The notes below the pieces were generated by a model. It was not told the origin of the DNA. It was given only the letters and a program-made list of their open reading frames with translations, and made no database searches. Source: Ryuthela nishihirai (Eukaryota; Arthropoda; Arachnida; Araneae; Heptathelidae). From it: a stretch of 64,000 nucleotides of DNA. Positions 45,485 through 56,743 of this stretch are shown here, piece by piece. Position numbers and translations under genes: made by a program. How positions within the stretch are numbered: the first letter of the stretch is position 1; each line of letters opens with the position of its first letter. The stretch lies in the NCBI GenBank assembly GCA_038380435.1, contig JAWZYU010000017.1, forward strand, positions 18,041,283 to 18,105,282, given 5' to 3'.

Positions 45485-46622
45485 TACTGATCTTCCTATT
45501 GCCTTTCGGTCATCATCTGTCAGTTTGTGGATTTGTCAAAACAGTTGTTCCACCATATATTTTGAATGCAATGGAAAAACTTGATTTATGTGTCAAATGA
45601 AAGCTGGTGATGCGAGGACTATCACAGACTAAAAAATTTACCTCCCCATGTTTTCTTCCTCCCTAAAAAAGAGGAAATATGTAAACAATTGCTCCACTAT
45701 ATTCTCTGAATGTGAGTGATGAAAATAACAAACCACTGTCAAATGAAAGCTTGTGATGTGGGGAGTGTCAGAGGCCACAAAAATTGACTCCCTGTTCTTT
45801 CTTCCCACCTAAAAATGGGTAAGTATGAAAACGATTGTTCTACTACTACGTAATCTTCGGAACGTGAGGGCTGAAAGTAGCAAGTTATGCATCAAATGAA
45901 AGCTTATGACATGGGGAATGTCACAGGATATATAAATTTATTTCCCCCCATACCTTCTTTCTCCCCCCCCCCCAAAAAAAAGAGGAAATTGGAATGTCAT
46001 TTTCCTAATATATCTTCCAAATGCAAGGGCTTACAGTTACAAGCTAGGTGTCAAACAAAAGCTCATATGACGACGGTCATAGACTATTTCAAATTATACC
46101 CCCCCCCCCCCACCACCACCACTATTATTCTCTTCACCCAAGAGTGGACAAAAATTTTGTGGGGGTTGACTTTAATGAGTTATATCTTAAATTAAAGCTA
46201 GTCACACCACCAATGTTATGGGCTGCATCAAACACTACACCGTAGAAAGAGGGATGGAAAAATGCCCTTTTTTTGATCATATGATTTTATTTCATATGTT
46301 TATGAGTTATATATCAAATGAAAGTTTCTAAAGGAAAAAGTTTTTAGTAACAAATAAAAAATATAAATATATTAAAAAGTTTAAAAAATACCTATCTTTC
46401 TATATGCACCCTAAAAAGTAGAAAATAAATCTAAAGCATATCGATGGTGCAGTCAATGAATTTGTATTCACCTCAAAGGAAGATAGAGCATCAATTTACC
46501 TACATAATATGTTTGCTGGCACCCTATCTTCCTTCGAAGTGAATGTGAATTCAGTGATTGATTGTACCATTGATATGCTTTAGGTTTATTTTCTACTTTT
46601 TAGGGTGCATATAGGCTCTTAG
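45485..46622 (+). mobile_element. Tandem-unit element T, plus copy
   Basis: Units of about 150 bp carry TCAAATGAAAGCTTGTGAT at about 45593, 45740, 45891, 46052, 46185 and 46313, with C-runs between. The element ends in a palindrome at 46390-46620 whose arms contain CACCCTAAAAAGTAGAAAAT. It is the inverted relative of 25548-26900. Its right end lies only about 265 bp from DOCK exon C. Confidence 0.8.
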
Positions 46623-46885
46623 TGTACAACTGCTGTATCAGCTTGTTTCTACAGATTAATCTAATATCATTTAATGTTACATGTCATACTTATCTTTATA
46701 TATTTAATTTTCACATTTATCTCCATTTTTATCAGAGAAATTATAATTTCATCTTGGAAGAATTAGTACAACAAACTGTACAATTGTAACAGTCATGATA
46801 AATTTTTCCTATGGTAATGTTATCTTACTAAAATGTACATTGCATACAATAAATACAGTCTTAGTCAATTATTTAAACTATTTAC

Positions 46886-47034
46886 TTGTTTAAAATTTCC
46901 CCTGACTTTCTGTTCACAATCCATCATGTCAAAAAACACTGGCAAAGTTGCTTTTCTCAGATCTGTTTCAGGTACAAGTGTTACTTCCAGAAATGGGCCT
47001 ACCATGGCAGGTATGAAATAAATTTTGTGATCAC
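46886..47034 (-). CDS. DOCK3/4-like: DOCK3/4-like exon C
   Basis: A 149-bp exon encoding residues 54-103, including [19 protein letters not shown], then a segment around [17 protein letters not shown]. These match the conserved DOCK stretch HKIKFIPxMVGPxLEVTL and RKATIPIFFDMM. Acceptor TTTAACAG at 47036-47035, donor CAA|GTAAAT. It starts with two bases that complete GGT (Gly) and ends in phase 0. Intron sequence just downstream (about 46811-46856) has a partial second copy near 49.06 kb. Confidence 0.93.
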
Positions 47035-47219
47035 CTGTTAAATGAAGAGATAATAAACGTCATTAATTTTATGTCTTGCAAATATATGTCTAGCAAAACT
47101 TCTGTATAGTGAAATTGAAAAAAAAAATAACTTGTTTGCAAATTTTGTTACATATAAATTCTTTGAATTCTTCATACAGAAACCAAGAAATATTGAAAGC
47201 TAATGTTAAAAGTTAGGTT

Positions 47220-47286
47220 ATTCTGGGTTGGATTGTTTTAACAATGAGCTGAATGACCAAAGTCATAAAGGATACAAGACTCACAG
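47220..47286 (-). mobile_element. SINE family B fragment, outer copy (part 1)
   Basis: Starts GGGTTGGATTGTTTTAACAA and follows the family-B 3' region to GACTCACAGAT, where a second SINE interrupts it. Continues at about 47656. Confidence 0.65.
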
Positions 47287-47655
47287 ATTGGGTTGTTTTA
47301 TCTCTAAATGGCACTTTTTTGCACACAATGAGCTAAATGGCTAGGTCACAATGTCTCCAAGGGCTCAGAGAAGGTTGGGGGAAAGGCCCACTGGACAGTT
47401 GCTGGGAGACAGATGGTAGCCTCCCATCAAGGTCATCCAGTATGTTCTTTAACACGCACAGGGTATGACACATGGGACCACAGCCTAACACCCCATCCAA
47501 TGGACAGCAGCCTTTCCAAGCCCATTGGTGTTCCCTACTGACCAAGGGCAGGGAGTTTTGAGGAGATAAATATCAACACTGGCTCAGGCAGGACTCAAAC
47601 CTGGGAACTGCAGAATATCAGCCTGGTGCATCTGATTGAGCCACCCCCATCCCAA
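47287..47655 (-). mobile_element. SINE family B, near-complete copy nested in another
   Basis: The minus strand has the head (complement ATTGAGCCACCCCCATCCC near 47635-47655), a B-box region near 47592-47605, the whole body and the end at TGGGTTGTTTTATC. Bordered by CTCACAGA on both sides, a probable target duplication within an older family-B copy. Confidence 0.88.
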
Positions 47656-47765
47656 GCCTCACAGAAAGATTGAGTAAAGAGATTGATTGAATAAATGTAA
47701 TGGGAGCCTCTAGTCAAGGCCATTTAACAAGTTCTCTTATGTACAGAAGTATCTCTTGCTTGAAA
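47656..47765 (-). mobile_element. SINE family B fragment, outer copy (part 2)
   Basis: CCTCACAGAAAGATTGAG, then GGGAGCCTCTAGTCAAGGCC and GTTCTCTTATGTAC, resuming the older copy interrupted by the nested SINE. Confidence 0.6.
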
Positions 47766-47815
47766 TCAGGACCCAAGTTTAGTATTACATTTAATTTGTC
47801 CAAGATTGCTCTACC

Positions 47816-48053
47816 ACCCTAAACCACACATTGGAGAGGCTGCTGTCCATCAAATGGGACAGTAAGACATCTACGGGTCAGCCATACCCTGTGCATATTA
47901 AAGAACACATTGGATGACTTTGATGGGAGGTACCATGTCTCCCAATAGCTGCCCAGTGAGTCCCCTCCCCACAACCTTCACCGAGCCCTGGGTCCTTGTG
48001 ACCTAGCCATTTGGCCCATTTTGTGCAAAAAAATGCTGCTCAGAGGTAAAACT
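47816..48053 (+). mobile_element. SINE family B, plus copy, headless
   Basis: The body from GGCTGCTGTCCATCAAATGG through GCCATACCCTGTGCATATTA to TGCTGCTCAGAGGTAAAAC. Opposite in orientation to its neighbours on both sides. Confidence 0.85.
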
Positions 48054-48087
48054 AAAAACCATGACATAATGTTTCTACCAAAAGAAA

Positions 48088-48420
48088 TAGTTGAGTTAGG
48101 TTAGTTTACCTTTGAACAGCACTTTTATACACACAATGGAATAAATAGCCATATCAATAAGAATCCTAATGGCACAGAATTCAGTAGGGGAATGGGATTC
48201 ATTGGACAGCTGTTAGGAGATAAATGGAAGCCTCCTGTTAAAGTCCTCCAGCATGTTCTTTAATGTGCACAGGGTATGGCTCTCCTGCATACTGCACTGC
48301 TGCTTAAATCCCATCTGATGGATGGAAGCCTTTTGAAGTAAACTGGTGCCCCTTTCTCACCAACAGAAGGGTAGAGAGGTAAATCTATGATGGCACAGTT
48401 GGGATTCAAAAGAAGAAACC
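48088..48420 (-). mobile_element. SINE family B, diverged copy
   Basis: The minus-strand body includes the complement of GTGCACAGGGTATGGCTCTC (48267) and TTTGAACAGCACTTTTATAC near 48112. The head is not clear. Confidence 0.8.
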
Positions 48421-48965
48421 AAAGTCCATTACTTTCTTGGTGAGAAATGATAAAAATGAATGTATCAAGGTATATATTTAGCAAACAGTACTGATATTAT
48501 TAAGGGATTTGGGATTATGATAAATTGATGTGTTTTGGATTTCTAAACCTACATCATAAAGGAGCTTTTTGGAATTAAAATTAGGTGTAGAATGAGAAAC
48601 ATTTTTGTAAGGGTCTCTTATCATGGGATACAACTGTTGTCGTAATTTCAAGTCTATGGAGTTGTGACTACAGTGAGTCGGTAAAGGCACAGGGATATGA
48701 CTGAACATCGTATTGTGGCATATGAATAGAGTTAGGTGGTAGATAGGAGTGAGTGTGTGTGTGTTAATGTAATGAATAAGTGTAGTTCTGCTATGTCATA
48801 GAATTTGATTCATTGAAATAGTATTGTGGGAAATATAGGATAATAAATAATGGATAATATAGGTGAGTATGAATATTTTGCTGTAGATGTTAATATTTAT
48901 AGTTTGGTGTAGTGTTTGAGTGGATTATGAATGCTAAATGGGGGAGAGTGATGTATATATTCAGA

Positions 48966-49180
48966 AAGGGAAAAGTTGTGGTTGGCATGAATAATTTTAG
49001 AATGTGTCAATCAAGATATTTCAGTTGAGATATGGCTTTTTGTGGGTTTTACCCACTGGTAATGTTATCTTTACTAAAATGTATATTACATATAATAAAT
49101 AAAGTTGTGGTTGGGCATGAATAATTTTAGAATATGTCAATCAAGATATTTAGTTGAGATATATGGCTTTTTCTTAACCT
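48966..49180 (+). repeat. Direct repeat of about 80 bp
   Basis: AAAGTTGTGGTTGG(G)CATGAATAATTTTAGAA, then GTCAATCAAGATATTT, occurs at 48966 and 49103, about 137 bp apart. Between them lies a copy of intron sequence found next to DOCK exon C (46811-46856). Confidence 0.85.
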
Positions 49181-49184
49181 GGGT

Positions 49185-49510
49185 CTTCCACAAACCTAGG
49201 CTTTTTTGAGTGTGGATCAGCTACGCATTATTTACAATTTGATGCGTTTTTGTGATTAATTTAGCCTGTTTTTTACCCTTGGGGCTTAAAGCATGGATTG
49301 GTAGTGGGTTGATTTTTTTACAATTGTTTTAACCCATTTAGTAATTTCACCCCTGGAGCCTTTTTAGAGCGAGGATCAGCCATGCATTGTTTATAGTCTG
49401 GTGCATTTTTTGTGATTGCTTTAGCCCATTAGGTTATTTAATCCCTGAAGTTCTTTAGAGCATGGATGGTGTGTTGTTTAGGATTTGTGCATTTTTGCAA
49501 TTTATTTTAA
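49185..49510 (+). repeat. Diverged tandem array, unit about 85-95 bp
   Basis: Units share TAACCCATTAGG-like, CCCTGGAGCCTTTTTAGAGC, GGATCAGCCATGCATTGTTT and GGTGCATTTTTTGTGATT. Four units of varying completeness. Confidence 0.75.
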
Positions 49511-49514
49511 TCCT

Positions 49515-52068
49515 TATTTTATTTTTGCTTTTATAATGTTTTATAAATTTTCTGGCCAATTTTTTTTCTATAAAGCAGTGGTGGGGACAGAACTTTACTT
49601 TAGATGTCATGAAGAAAACTGGATTACTTCATGGGCTACTTAAAAAAAAGAACAAAATGGTGGCATCAATCCTCCTTTCTAAATAATTACCTATCTCAAT
49701 ATTAGCACATTTGGGACATGAAGCAAAAAATCTGAGGTTATAAGTTACCATCTGTGCTTCATTGTTATTAATAATAATATAATTTTCATGTGAAACAAAA
49801 TACTCTTTTAATGAGATTAATAATAATCACTCTAAAAGTCATGAGCAAATGTTGTGTTTTGCATATAAATCAATCTCTAAAGATTACTCAGTATTGCTTT
49901 CTCATCTAATTTAATACTATATAATGAGGTACAAATATTTTTCCTTCCCTTCAACCCTTCTAAACTCATAAAAAACTTTTGAGTGCATCAAGAGCCCTCA
50001 TATACCTCATTCAAAAGCAACGTCTTTTCGCTTAACCCTTCCTGGGTCACCGTCGAACATAGATTTTAACAGAATCTGAAATGAGAGGTCAAGGATGTCA
50101 ATAAATATCTTTTGCACAACACATGAAACTTCGATTAAAAAAAATGCCATTTGAAAATTTTCTTAGACATATCTTTTAAAAATACACAATTCAAGTTTGA
50201 AAAATAATATTTTCTTTTTTCATTTGATGCATATTTTATTAAACTATAACATAAATAATTTGTTACAGCCATCTGGTTGCCATTTCTTAGAAGTGTCATA
50301 TGATATTGCCGATTTGTTGTTAATATTACTCTATGCTGAAGTAATCACCTGAATATGCTCACAAGTTTGATTTGAACTATTGTTAACAAATTTTTTCTTA
50401 AAGTTTTGAAAAATCTCCTATAAATTAATAAAAAACTGCTATTTTTAAAAACGGAAGATTTTGAAAGTAATTGCAAAGTACATACCAACATTTTTTTTTC
50501 CTGTTTTACACTCCTTTCTGCCACAAACCTATTTCATTAATACTAGAATTATTTTTATCATTTATCCCAATATCCCATGCATCTTTCCTGCCTTTCAGAT
50601 TGAAATTGTAACTAACAAAAGTTTTCTTAGAAAGCAAGCCAAGTTGCAGTTCCAAAGTTCCCTGCAGTCTAAAGTAGGTCAAGTAGCAGGTGCAGTTGAG
50701 TGCAGTTACCTTGTTATTGCTCATACATGCAGTAAAGTGACTCTATAGTGAATGTTTACAGAAAGAGTTCTTATTGGATATAGGATAATGTTAACACACA
50801 TATATTAAGTCAGTATTAACCTTTGTTTTAATTTCTGTAGATTTATTTTATTTCCACAAATTATTGATTTTTTTTCTGTCAGCTGATCTATCGATCTTTC
50901 TGAGTTATGCTACGTCAGATGGCTGGCTTAAATATTGTTACAGATATTTTATTTAACATCCCATTAGGTTATATGCAATTTTTTTTTTCATTATTTCTTG
51001 GTTTTTTTTAGTAAAAATACTTTGTACAATTTTCTGAAAATGAATGAGGTCTTGGATATGGAAGCAAAATGGACTTCCTTCGCCAGAAATCAGTCCTTAT
51101 GTGGGAGGGTAATTTCGGGAAGGGTTCCCCCCCACTAAACTTCCTGTGAACGTTTCACCCCCAGAAAAATTCATTAAAAAAATCACGAGTTTTTATACAT
51201 TGAATGATATTTTATCCCCCCCCTCCCCCCGTATCTTAGCTGTGCTATTCTGATGATATAACATTATTCTTTTTGATTTGGTGAACAAACCTTTCTGCAC
51301 TTAGCCAAGATCGCCAAACTTAAACACCCAAAGGAAAAAAAATCATAACATTCAGTAAAAAAAGCAGTCAAGAAAATTTTTTTCTATTTCATAACCAGTT
51401 CAGAAAATCTCGTGAATGTGAGAAGTCACTTTGCATAACACTGGCCATGTTCAAAATAAATGATGCTGAAGAGAATCATTAAAAGAAATAAAAATGTTTC
51501 AGGTTAAATATTATAATATTCAGAAGGATATTTCCTTTTGATTAATATAATTTAATTTTATTCATCAGGTTTTCCAAAATTAAGCCTTAATTGTACAGTC
51601 CAATCTATTTTTTCATCTTATCACATTGAAAAAGGCTTATTAAAATCAATATGCTTGTAAATTTGTTTAAATTACCTATTTTCATTAAATTTGTAATTAA
51701 ATTGTTTAATTTGGTACATAACATGATGCATATCTATCTGTTGACTGCTTATTTTTTTTTAAATTCTAAAGTTGACTTGTTTGTCTGACTCAGATCAATT
51801 AGCTAAAAGCCTGGAATTTCCTCAAAGTATGGTACCAAGAAAAAAATTACAAAACGGGAGTAATTTTGTTGCTTCAAGTAAATATTAATTTTTTCGTTAT
51901 TCAGAAATAAATAGCCTTTCTATTCATGTGCATTATAATCATTTCTGTCTATTAGTTTTTTTTAAATAAATTTTTATTTGTGTTGCCAGATGCATTATTT
52001 TACTCTTATGACACTAAAAAGCCCTATTAACTTATAATTAATTATTAGTACATAACTTATTATATTAG
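49515..52068. other. Intron, no recognised feature
   Basis: AT-rich with C-runs at 51127 and 51217. Overlapping open stretches on both strands near 50461-50748 are unremarkable and match nothing I know. Confidence 0.5.
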
Positions 52069-52074
52069 TTATAT

Positions 52075-52496
52075 ACAGGGTGTCCCTGAATTCATGGCCC
52101 AAACGTGAGGGAATGGTAGCACACACCGAACCCACCAATATTTGTCATAGAATATGTGGCTGCAAATGCAGTGAGGAGTCGGAAATGAAGGACAGACACA
52201 GAGGTTTCCAGAGTGACATTTATTGGAGATCATTACAACAAATGCCGACCCTACCAACCAGGCGGTACAATGGTGGAGTAGTGATCGGTGTATCTGCTCG
52301 TAAACTCCGGGCTTGTGGATGCTGAGAATGCTGGAGTTTGGCAGATCCAGCACTTTTAAGCCTGCCGCCTTGCCTGTGCCCCCTACCGGCACTGGGCTGC
52401 GTTTGTGGCTGCATATTCTATGACGAATATTGGTGGGTTCAATGTGTACTACCATCTCCTCACATTTAGGCCATGAATTCAGGGACACCCTGTATA
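52075..52496. mobile_element. MITE M2 with about 110-bp inverted repeats
   Basis: Ends ACAGGGTGTCCCTGAATTCA on both strands with TA outside. The arms carry CCACCAATATTTGTCATAGA and GTGGCTGCAAA-type sequence. The centre of about 200 bp has no protein. It shares the outer ACAGGGTG and the inner AATATT-GTCATAGAA core with MITE M1, but the sequence between differs. Confidence 0.9.
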
Positions 52497-52499
52497 TTA

Positions 52500-53700
52500 T
52501 AACCTATTAACCTTATAAAACTATTTTTTTTGTTAAATATTATATTTTCAAAAAATCCAGAATTAAATGCTGATTAATTTGGCATATAACATGCCATAAT
52601 TCCTTACATTAGTTATTTGGCAAAAAATGTTCTAAAATTAAAATTTTTTTTGGCTGATCAGAGTGAAAAAAAATAGCTGGACCTCTGGAGTAAATCAGTT
52701 TTCAGGCTGGAACTGGAAAGGGTTAAGACTAATACAGAATATAAATAAATACTGATGCTACTGTTAATTATTCACAATGCTGATCAGTACAAGAAGCCAC
52801 CCTTCATATCTTACATTAAAAAAACGGAAAATATCTTGAAAGATTCAGTCTAAACAGAAGTACTGTTTTTCATTATGCATTTCATCAAAATGTTCTAACA
52901 AAGTAATATTTCCAAAGACTACATTTTTGTGATCAACTTATTATAGAACATATGAAAAAAAATATGAACTTTTCAACTAAAACCAGAAACGTTGTTTGGA
53001 AACCAAGACAGCTACTCTCCAAAATCAGCCCTCTTTCCTTGAGAAATATTTTATTTATATATACAGTCTTATATATAATTTTATTTACTTAGTTAATTTC
53101 TAAGTATAAATTATTTACTTCAGCTCATGAGTTTTTCAAAAACTGCTGGAATTCATTAGGAGTTTTTTGTTGATTTTACCCTTGCTATGACATACAAAAT
53201 TCTTAAATTTCCTTCGATTTTTCTGCTTCATTTAAACACTGTATTTATTTTAAAACAAATTAGCATCTGTTCATTGTGTGTTAAAATCATACAAATTGTC
53301 AGACTATTTACAAAATACAATAAAAGAGAAATACCTATTTTAAACTTTTTTTTTTTTGTATATGTCAGTATATAATATATTCCTTCTGATAATACAGGGA
53401 TAATTACTTTGCTTATAAACTATGCTTTTATCTGACATGAACAACAGAAAAAAAACTTTAAAAATTATAATTTAAGACAACATACAATTTCTGATAAACA
53501 ATTAGAAATAAGCACGTTACTATTTTCTTTGTAAAAACAGTTTCTTTGTGAATTTCAGTTTTCCAGCTGTAAATCAATTTCCATTGAAACAGTTTTGTGG
53601 GGGAAAAATTAAAGCTGAATGCCAAGTTAAGAAAGAGGAATTTAAAGAAATAACTTCAAACTATATACATTATGACTTTTTATAGTTGCAAAATAATATA
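52500..53700. other. Intron, no recognised feature
   Basis: AT-rich, no shared repeats or coding signal seen. Ends at the donor side of DOCK exon B. Confidence 0.5.
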
Positions 53701-53710
53701 TTTTTCATAC

Positions 53711-53769
53711 CCAATTTATCCCACATAGACAATATTTGGAATCCCATTAGAACTCTCATGTCTCCATAT
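53711..53769 (-). CDS. DOCK3/4-like: DOCK3/4-like exon B
   Basis: A 59-bp exon encoding YGDMRVLMGFQILSMWDKL, residues 35-53. The first base finishes the lysine codon from exon A and the final G starts a glycine codon finished in exon C. The motif YGDMR followed by a W-x-x-LG is a hallmark of this part of DOCK proteins. Acceptor TTTATAG, donor G|GTATGA. Exons this small are easily missed by gene finders; phase and homology both support it. Confidence 0.92.
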
Positions 53770-53771
53770 CT

Positions 53772-54541
53772 ATAAAATAACAGAAATCTCTATATTAGTA
53801 ATAGTTTAGCTCAAATTTGTTTTATTACTCAACATTGGCAATTTCTTATAAATTATAACTAAGGTAGCAAAATGGATTTTGGCACATTTCTCGATTTCAA
53901 CAAATTTAAAGTATTTAAAGTTTAATGTCAACAATTTCACTATTTGAAATATAACTAATGATTTTGAAACACAATGACATTCAGACCAAATGAGTCTATC
54001 ATACAGCTAAATGGGAACCATAAATTACATAAAAATCTTAAATTTAATGATAAAATTTATCCTTAAAGTATTATAGTGGCATTTTAAAGTACTGAATCTT
54101 TCAATTGTCAACTGTATGTGCTTTATACAATGGAACCAGAGCAGAAGTAACATCAACTTATGAAAAGTATTCTTATACAGACTGATATCTTCTATCTGTC
54201 AAAACATTGGCAAAAATATCATCTTACAGTTATCAATATCCATCACCCACATGCTCTCGGGTGATATTCTCCAAGTACACCAGTCCAACCAACAACCATT
54301 GGAATAGATATTTTTATGACAGTTGCATTAACAACAAAGTTACAAAAAAAAACAAGTTGAGCAAACAACTGGGCATTATGATTGTGTATATAATTTCAAT
54401 TAAATGATATGCAAAAAGTGCACCAGGTACTACTATTTTCCCAATAAATCAACATGCAGTTCAAAATTGAGCTCATTTGTATTCTCTACTAGCACAGACT
54501 GAACTCCACTCCATAGATTTAATATGGAAAAAGTTTCAACA
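53772..54541. other. Intron upstream of DOCK exon B, no feature
   Basis: AT-rich sequence with nothing recognised before the Tc1 element. Confidence 0.5.
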
Positions 54542-54543
54542 TA

Positions 54544-56078
54544 CACTGCTCACAAAAATTAGGGGATATTTCAAAATGAATATGAAGTGATAAAAAAAGA
54601 AGCATTTGAATTGTTTTTATTAAACAAGAACATCAGAAAAGAAAACGACAAGTCAAAGAAAGTTGTTCGATTATGCAAATGAGATGCAAAACCAACTTTG
54701 ATGTTATTGGTGAAAATGCACTATACAAAAGGCTGAAGTACTGGAGTATCTGCATGTTCCCTGATCTTGAAAGTGCACATCCTGCAATTTCCCAGCCCTT
54801 GCAATGCCCTGCAACATGATTTGCCCGAATGCGAAGCCTGGAGAGCCATAGGACATCTTGAAGCTGGTCAAACAGAGGCAACAGCACTTGGAACATCCTA
54901 AAGCGTGATTAGCAGACTGTGGAATCGCTTTCAAGAGACTGGCGCAGTATGAAGAAGATGAGGGTAGGGTCGCCCACCTGCCACAACAGCAAGAGATGAC
55001 CACTACTTGACCTTATTGGCAAGAAGGAACAACTGGGCATGCAATGCAACAGAGGCACAGCAATGCAACAGAGCTGCGGGGACAGTTCCTTGCTGTCACT
55101 AGTCGACGGATATACTCAGACCATACGTAATTGGCTCCATCATGTTGGACTGCATGCCCGGCGACCAATGGTATGCATTCCATTATCTGTTGAACACTGT
55201 AGAACCCGTAGAAGGTGGGCTGATGAGCATCGTCATTGGACCCATGATGAGTGGTCAACTATCCTCTTCTCTGATGAGTCACGGTTCAGTCTGCAGCCTA
55301 ACAATCATCGTGTCCTGATCTGGCATGAACGAGGAACACGGGAGAATCCACGTTTCATGTGAGAAAGGGACTCCTTCAGTGGTGGTAGAATCATGGTGTG
55401 ATCAGCATTGGTGGTCGTACCGACCTCCACATCATCAGAAACGGATTGCTGACCGCTATCAGATATCGAGATGAGGTCCTGCACCCTATAGTGGTACCCT
55501 ATGCTGGAGCAGTTGGAAGCAACTTTCTATTCATGGACGATAATGCAAGGCCCCACCATGCGCATCTCGTCAACAACATGCTTCAGGAGGCAGGAATCGA
55601 ACGCATGGACGAACGCCTTCACATTCTCCAGACCTGAATCCCATTGAACATGCTTGGGATGCACTGGGAAGACATCTGGTAAACCGTCCAATGCCTCCCA
55701 CAACACTTCTTGAGCTGGAAGTTGCCCTGGAGCAAGAGTGGCAGAGGATCCCACAAGGACTGCTGGACATTCTGATCCTGTCCATGCCCCATCACTGTCA
55801 GTGTGTTTTGGCAGTCTTGAGTGACCATACACCCTACTGAACAGTCAATGTGTGCCACTCTCGTCCAGTTTGACATGCTTCTGTTCACCCCCACCAATAT
55901 GTCACTTGCTACTCAATCACAACAATTGAGTTTGCATCTCATTTGCGTAATCGAATAACCTTCTTTGACGTGTTGTTTGCTTTTCTGATGTTCTTGTTTA
56001 ATAAAAACAATTCAAATGCTTCTTTTTTTATCACTTCATATTCATTTTGAAATATCCCCTAATTTTTGTGAGCAGTGT
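54544..56078 (+). mobile_element. Tc1-like transposon with about 147-bp inverted repeats
   Basis: A 1535-bp element with TA at 54542-54543 and 56079-56080. The repeats begin CACTGCTCACAAAAATTAGG and run to GAGATGCAAA (54690) on the left and about 55930 on the right, with only a handful of differences. It lies in the intron between DOCK exons A and B. The close repeats make it one of the younger insertions here. Confidence 0.93.
54770..55837 (+). pseudogene. Tc1-family transposase, broken
   Basis: The N-terminal HTH region is legible in pieces (WRAIGHLEAGQTEATALGTS, RLWNRFQETGA, GRPPATTARDDHYLTLLARR). 55039-55362 then gives RRWADEHRHWTHDEWSTILF and SDESRFSLQ with the first Asp. 55398-55637 gives FLFMDDNARPHHAH with the second. 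After a frame change near 55620, PDLNPIEHAWDALGRH carries the catalytic Glu. All three catalytic residues survive, although at least three stops or shifts break the frame. Confidence 0.88.
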
Positions 56079-56743
56079 ATATAGCAGTACTAAACACAAA
56101 TGGTGATGAAATTAGAAGAATTTGGGTGATAAGAAACTGAACTCTGAGACTACTTTTAGTTAAGACTGTCACCCTTACTCTACTACTAATCAAGAATAAA
56201 TATAAACAAAATAGATTTTTTCTAGATGTTAGAAAGATTTTTTGTGTTGTTCAAGAAGTTTCAAATTGTGTAATAAAAGAAAAATCAGCAAGTTTCCCAC
56301 TCAGCTGAAAATTTAAATTTTTTTTTTCTCTATTCAATCTCACTCAATTATTTATATGAGTGAAATTGTTAAGAACTTTTACAGAATTTATAAATAAAAA
56401 TAAAGGGGAAAAAAATCAAGAAAAAGGGTGAAAGGCAATAGAAGAAACTAAACTCTCATACTGACAACCAGTGGCAGCTCATGACCAAAATTTTTAGTGG
56501 GGTACTTTGACTAGAATAGGCAGGGACAAGATGTAGGAAAAAGTTTGAAGAGATGCCTGATATTGAATTGAACTGTATCGGACTGGAACAATGCTCCATA
56601 ATGCATGTAGTCTTCTTTTTTCAACTATTCTCAAAATGCATTATTTAGGGAAAATTTTTGGGGAAAAAACAAACTTGGGGAGGCATTTCTGCCCTTTCCA
56701 ATTCAATTCAGCATTTGCCCTCCTCTATAATAATTGCTATAAA

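Noticed and set aside
50461..50748. Overlapping open stretches on both strands (95 and 72 codons)
   Set aside because: No recognisable similarity; consistent with chance in AT-rich intron.
52069..52488. 139-codon open stretch on the minus strand
   Set aside because: It coincides with MITE M2 and its inverted arms. The opposite strand is also open, as expected from a palindrome rather than a gene.
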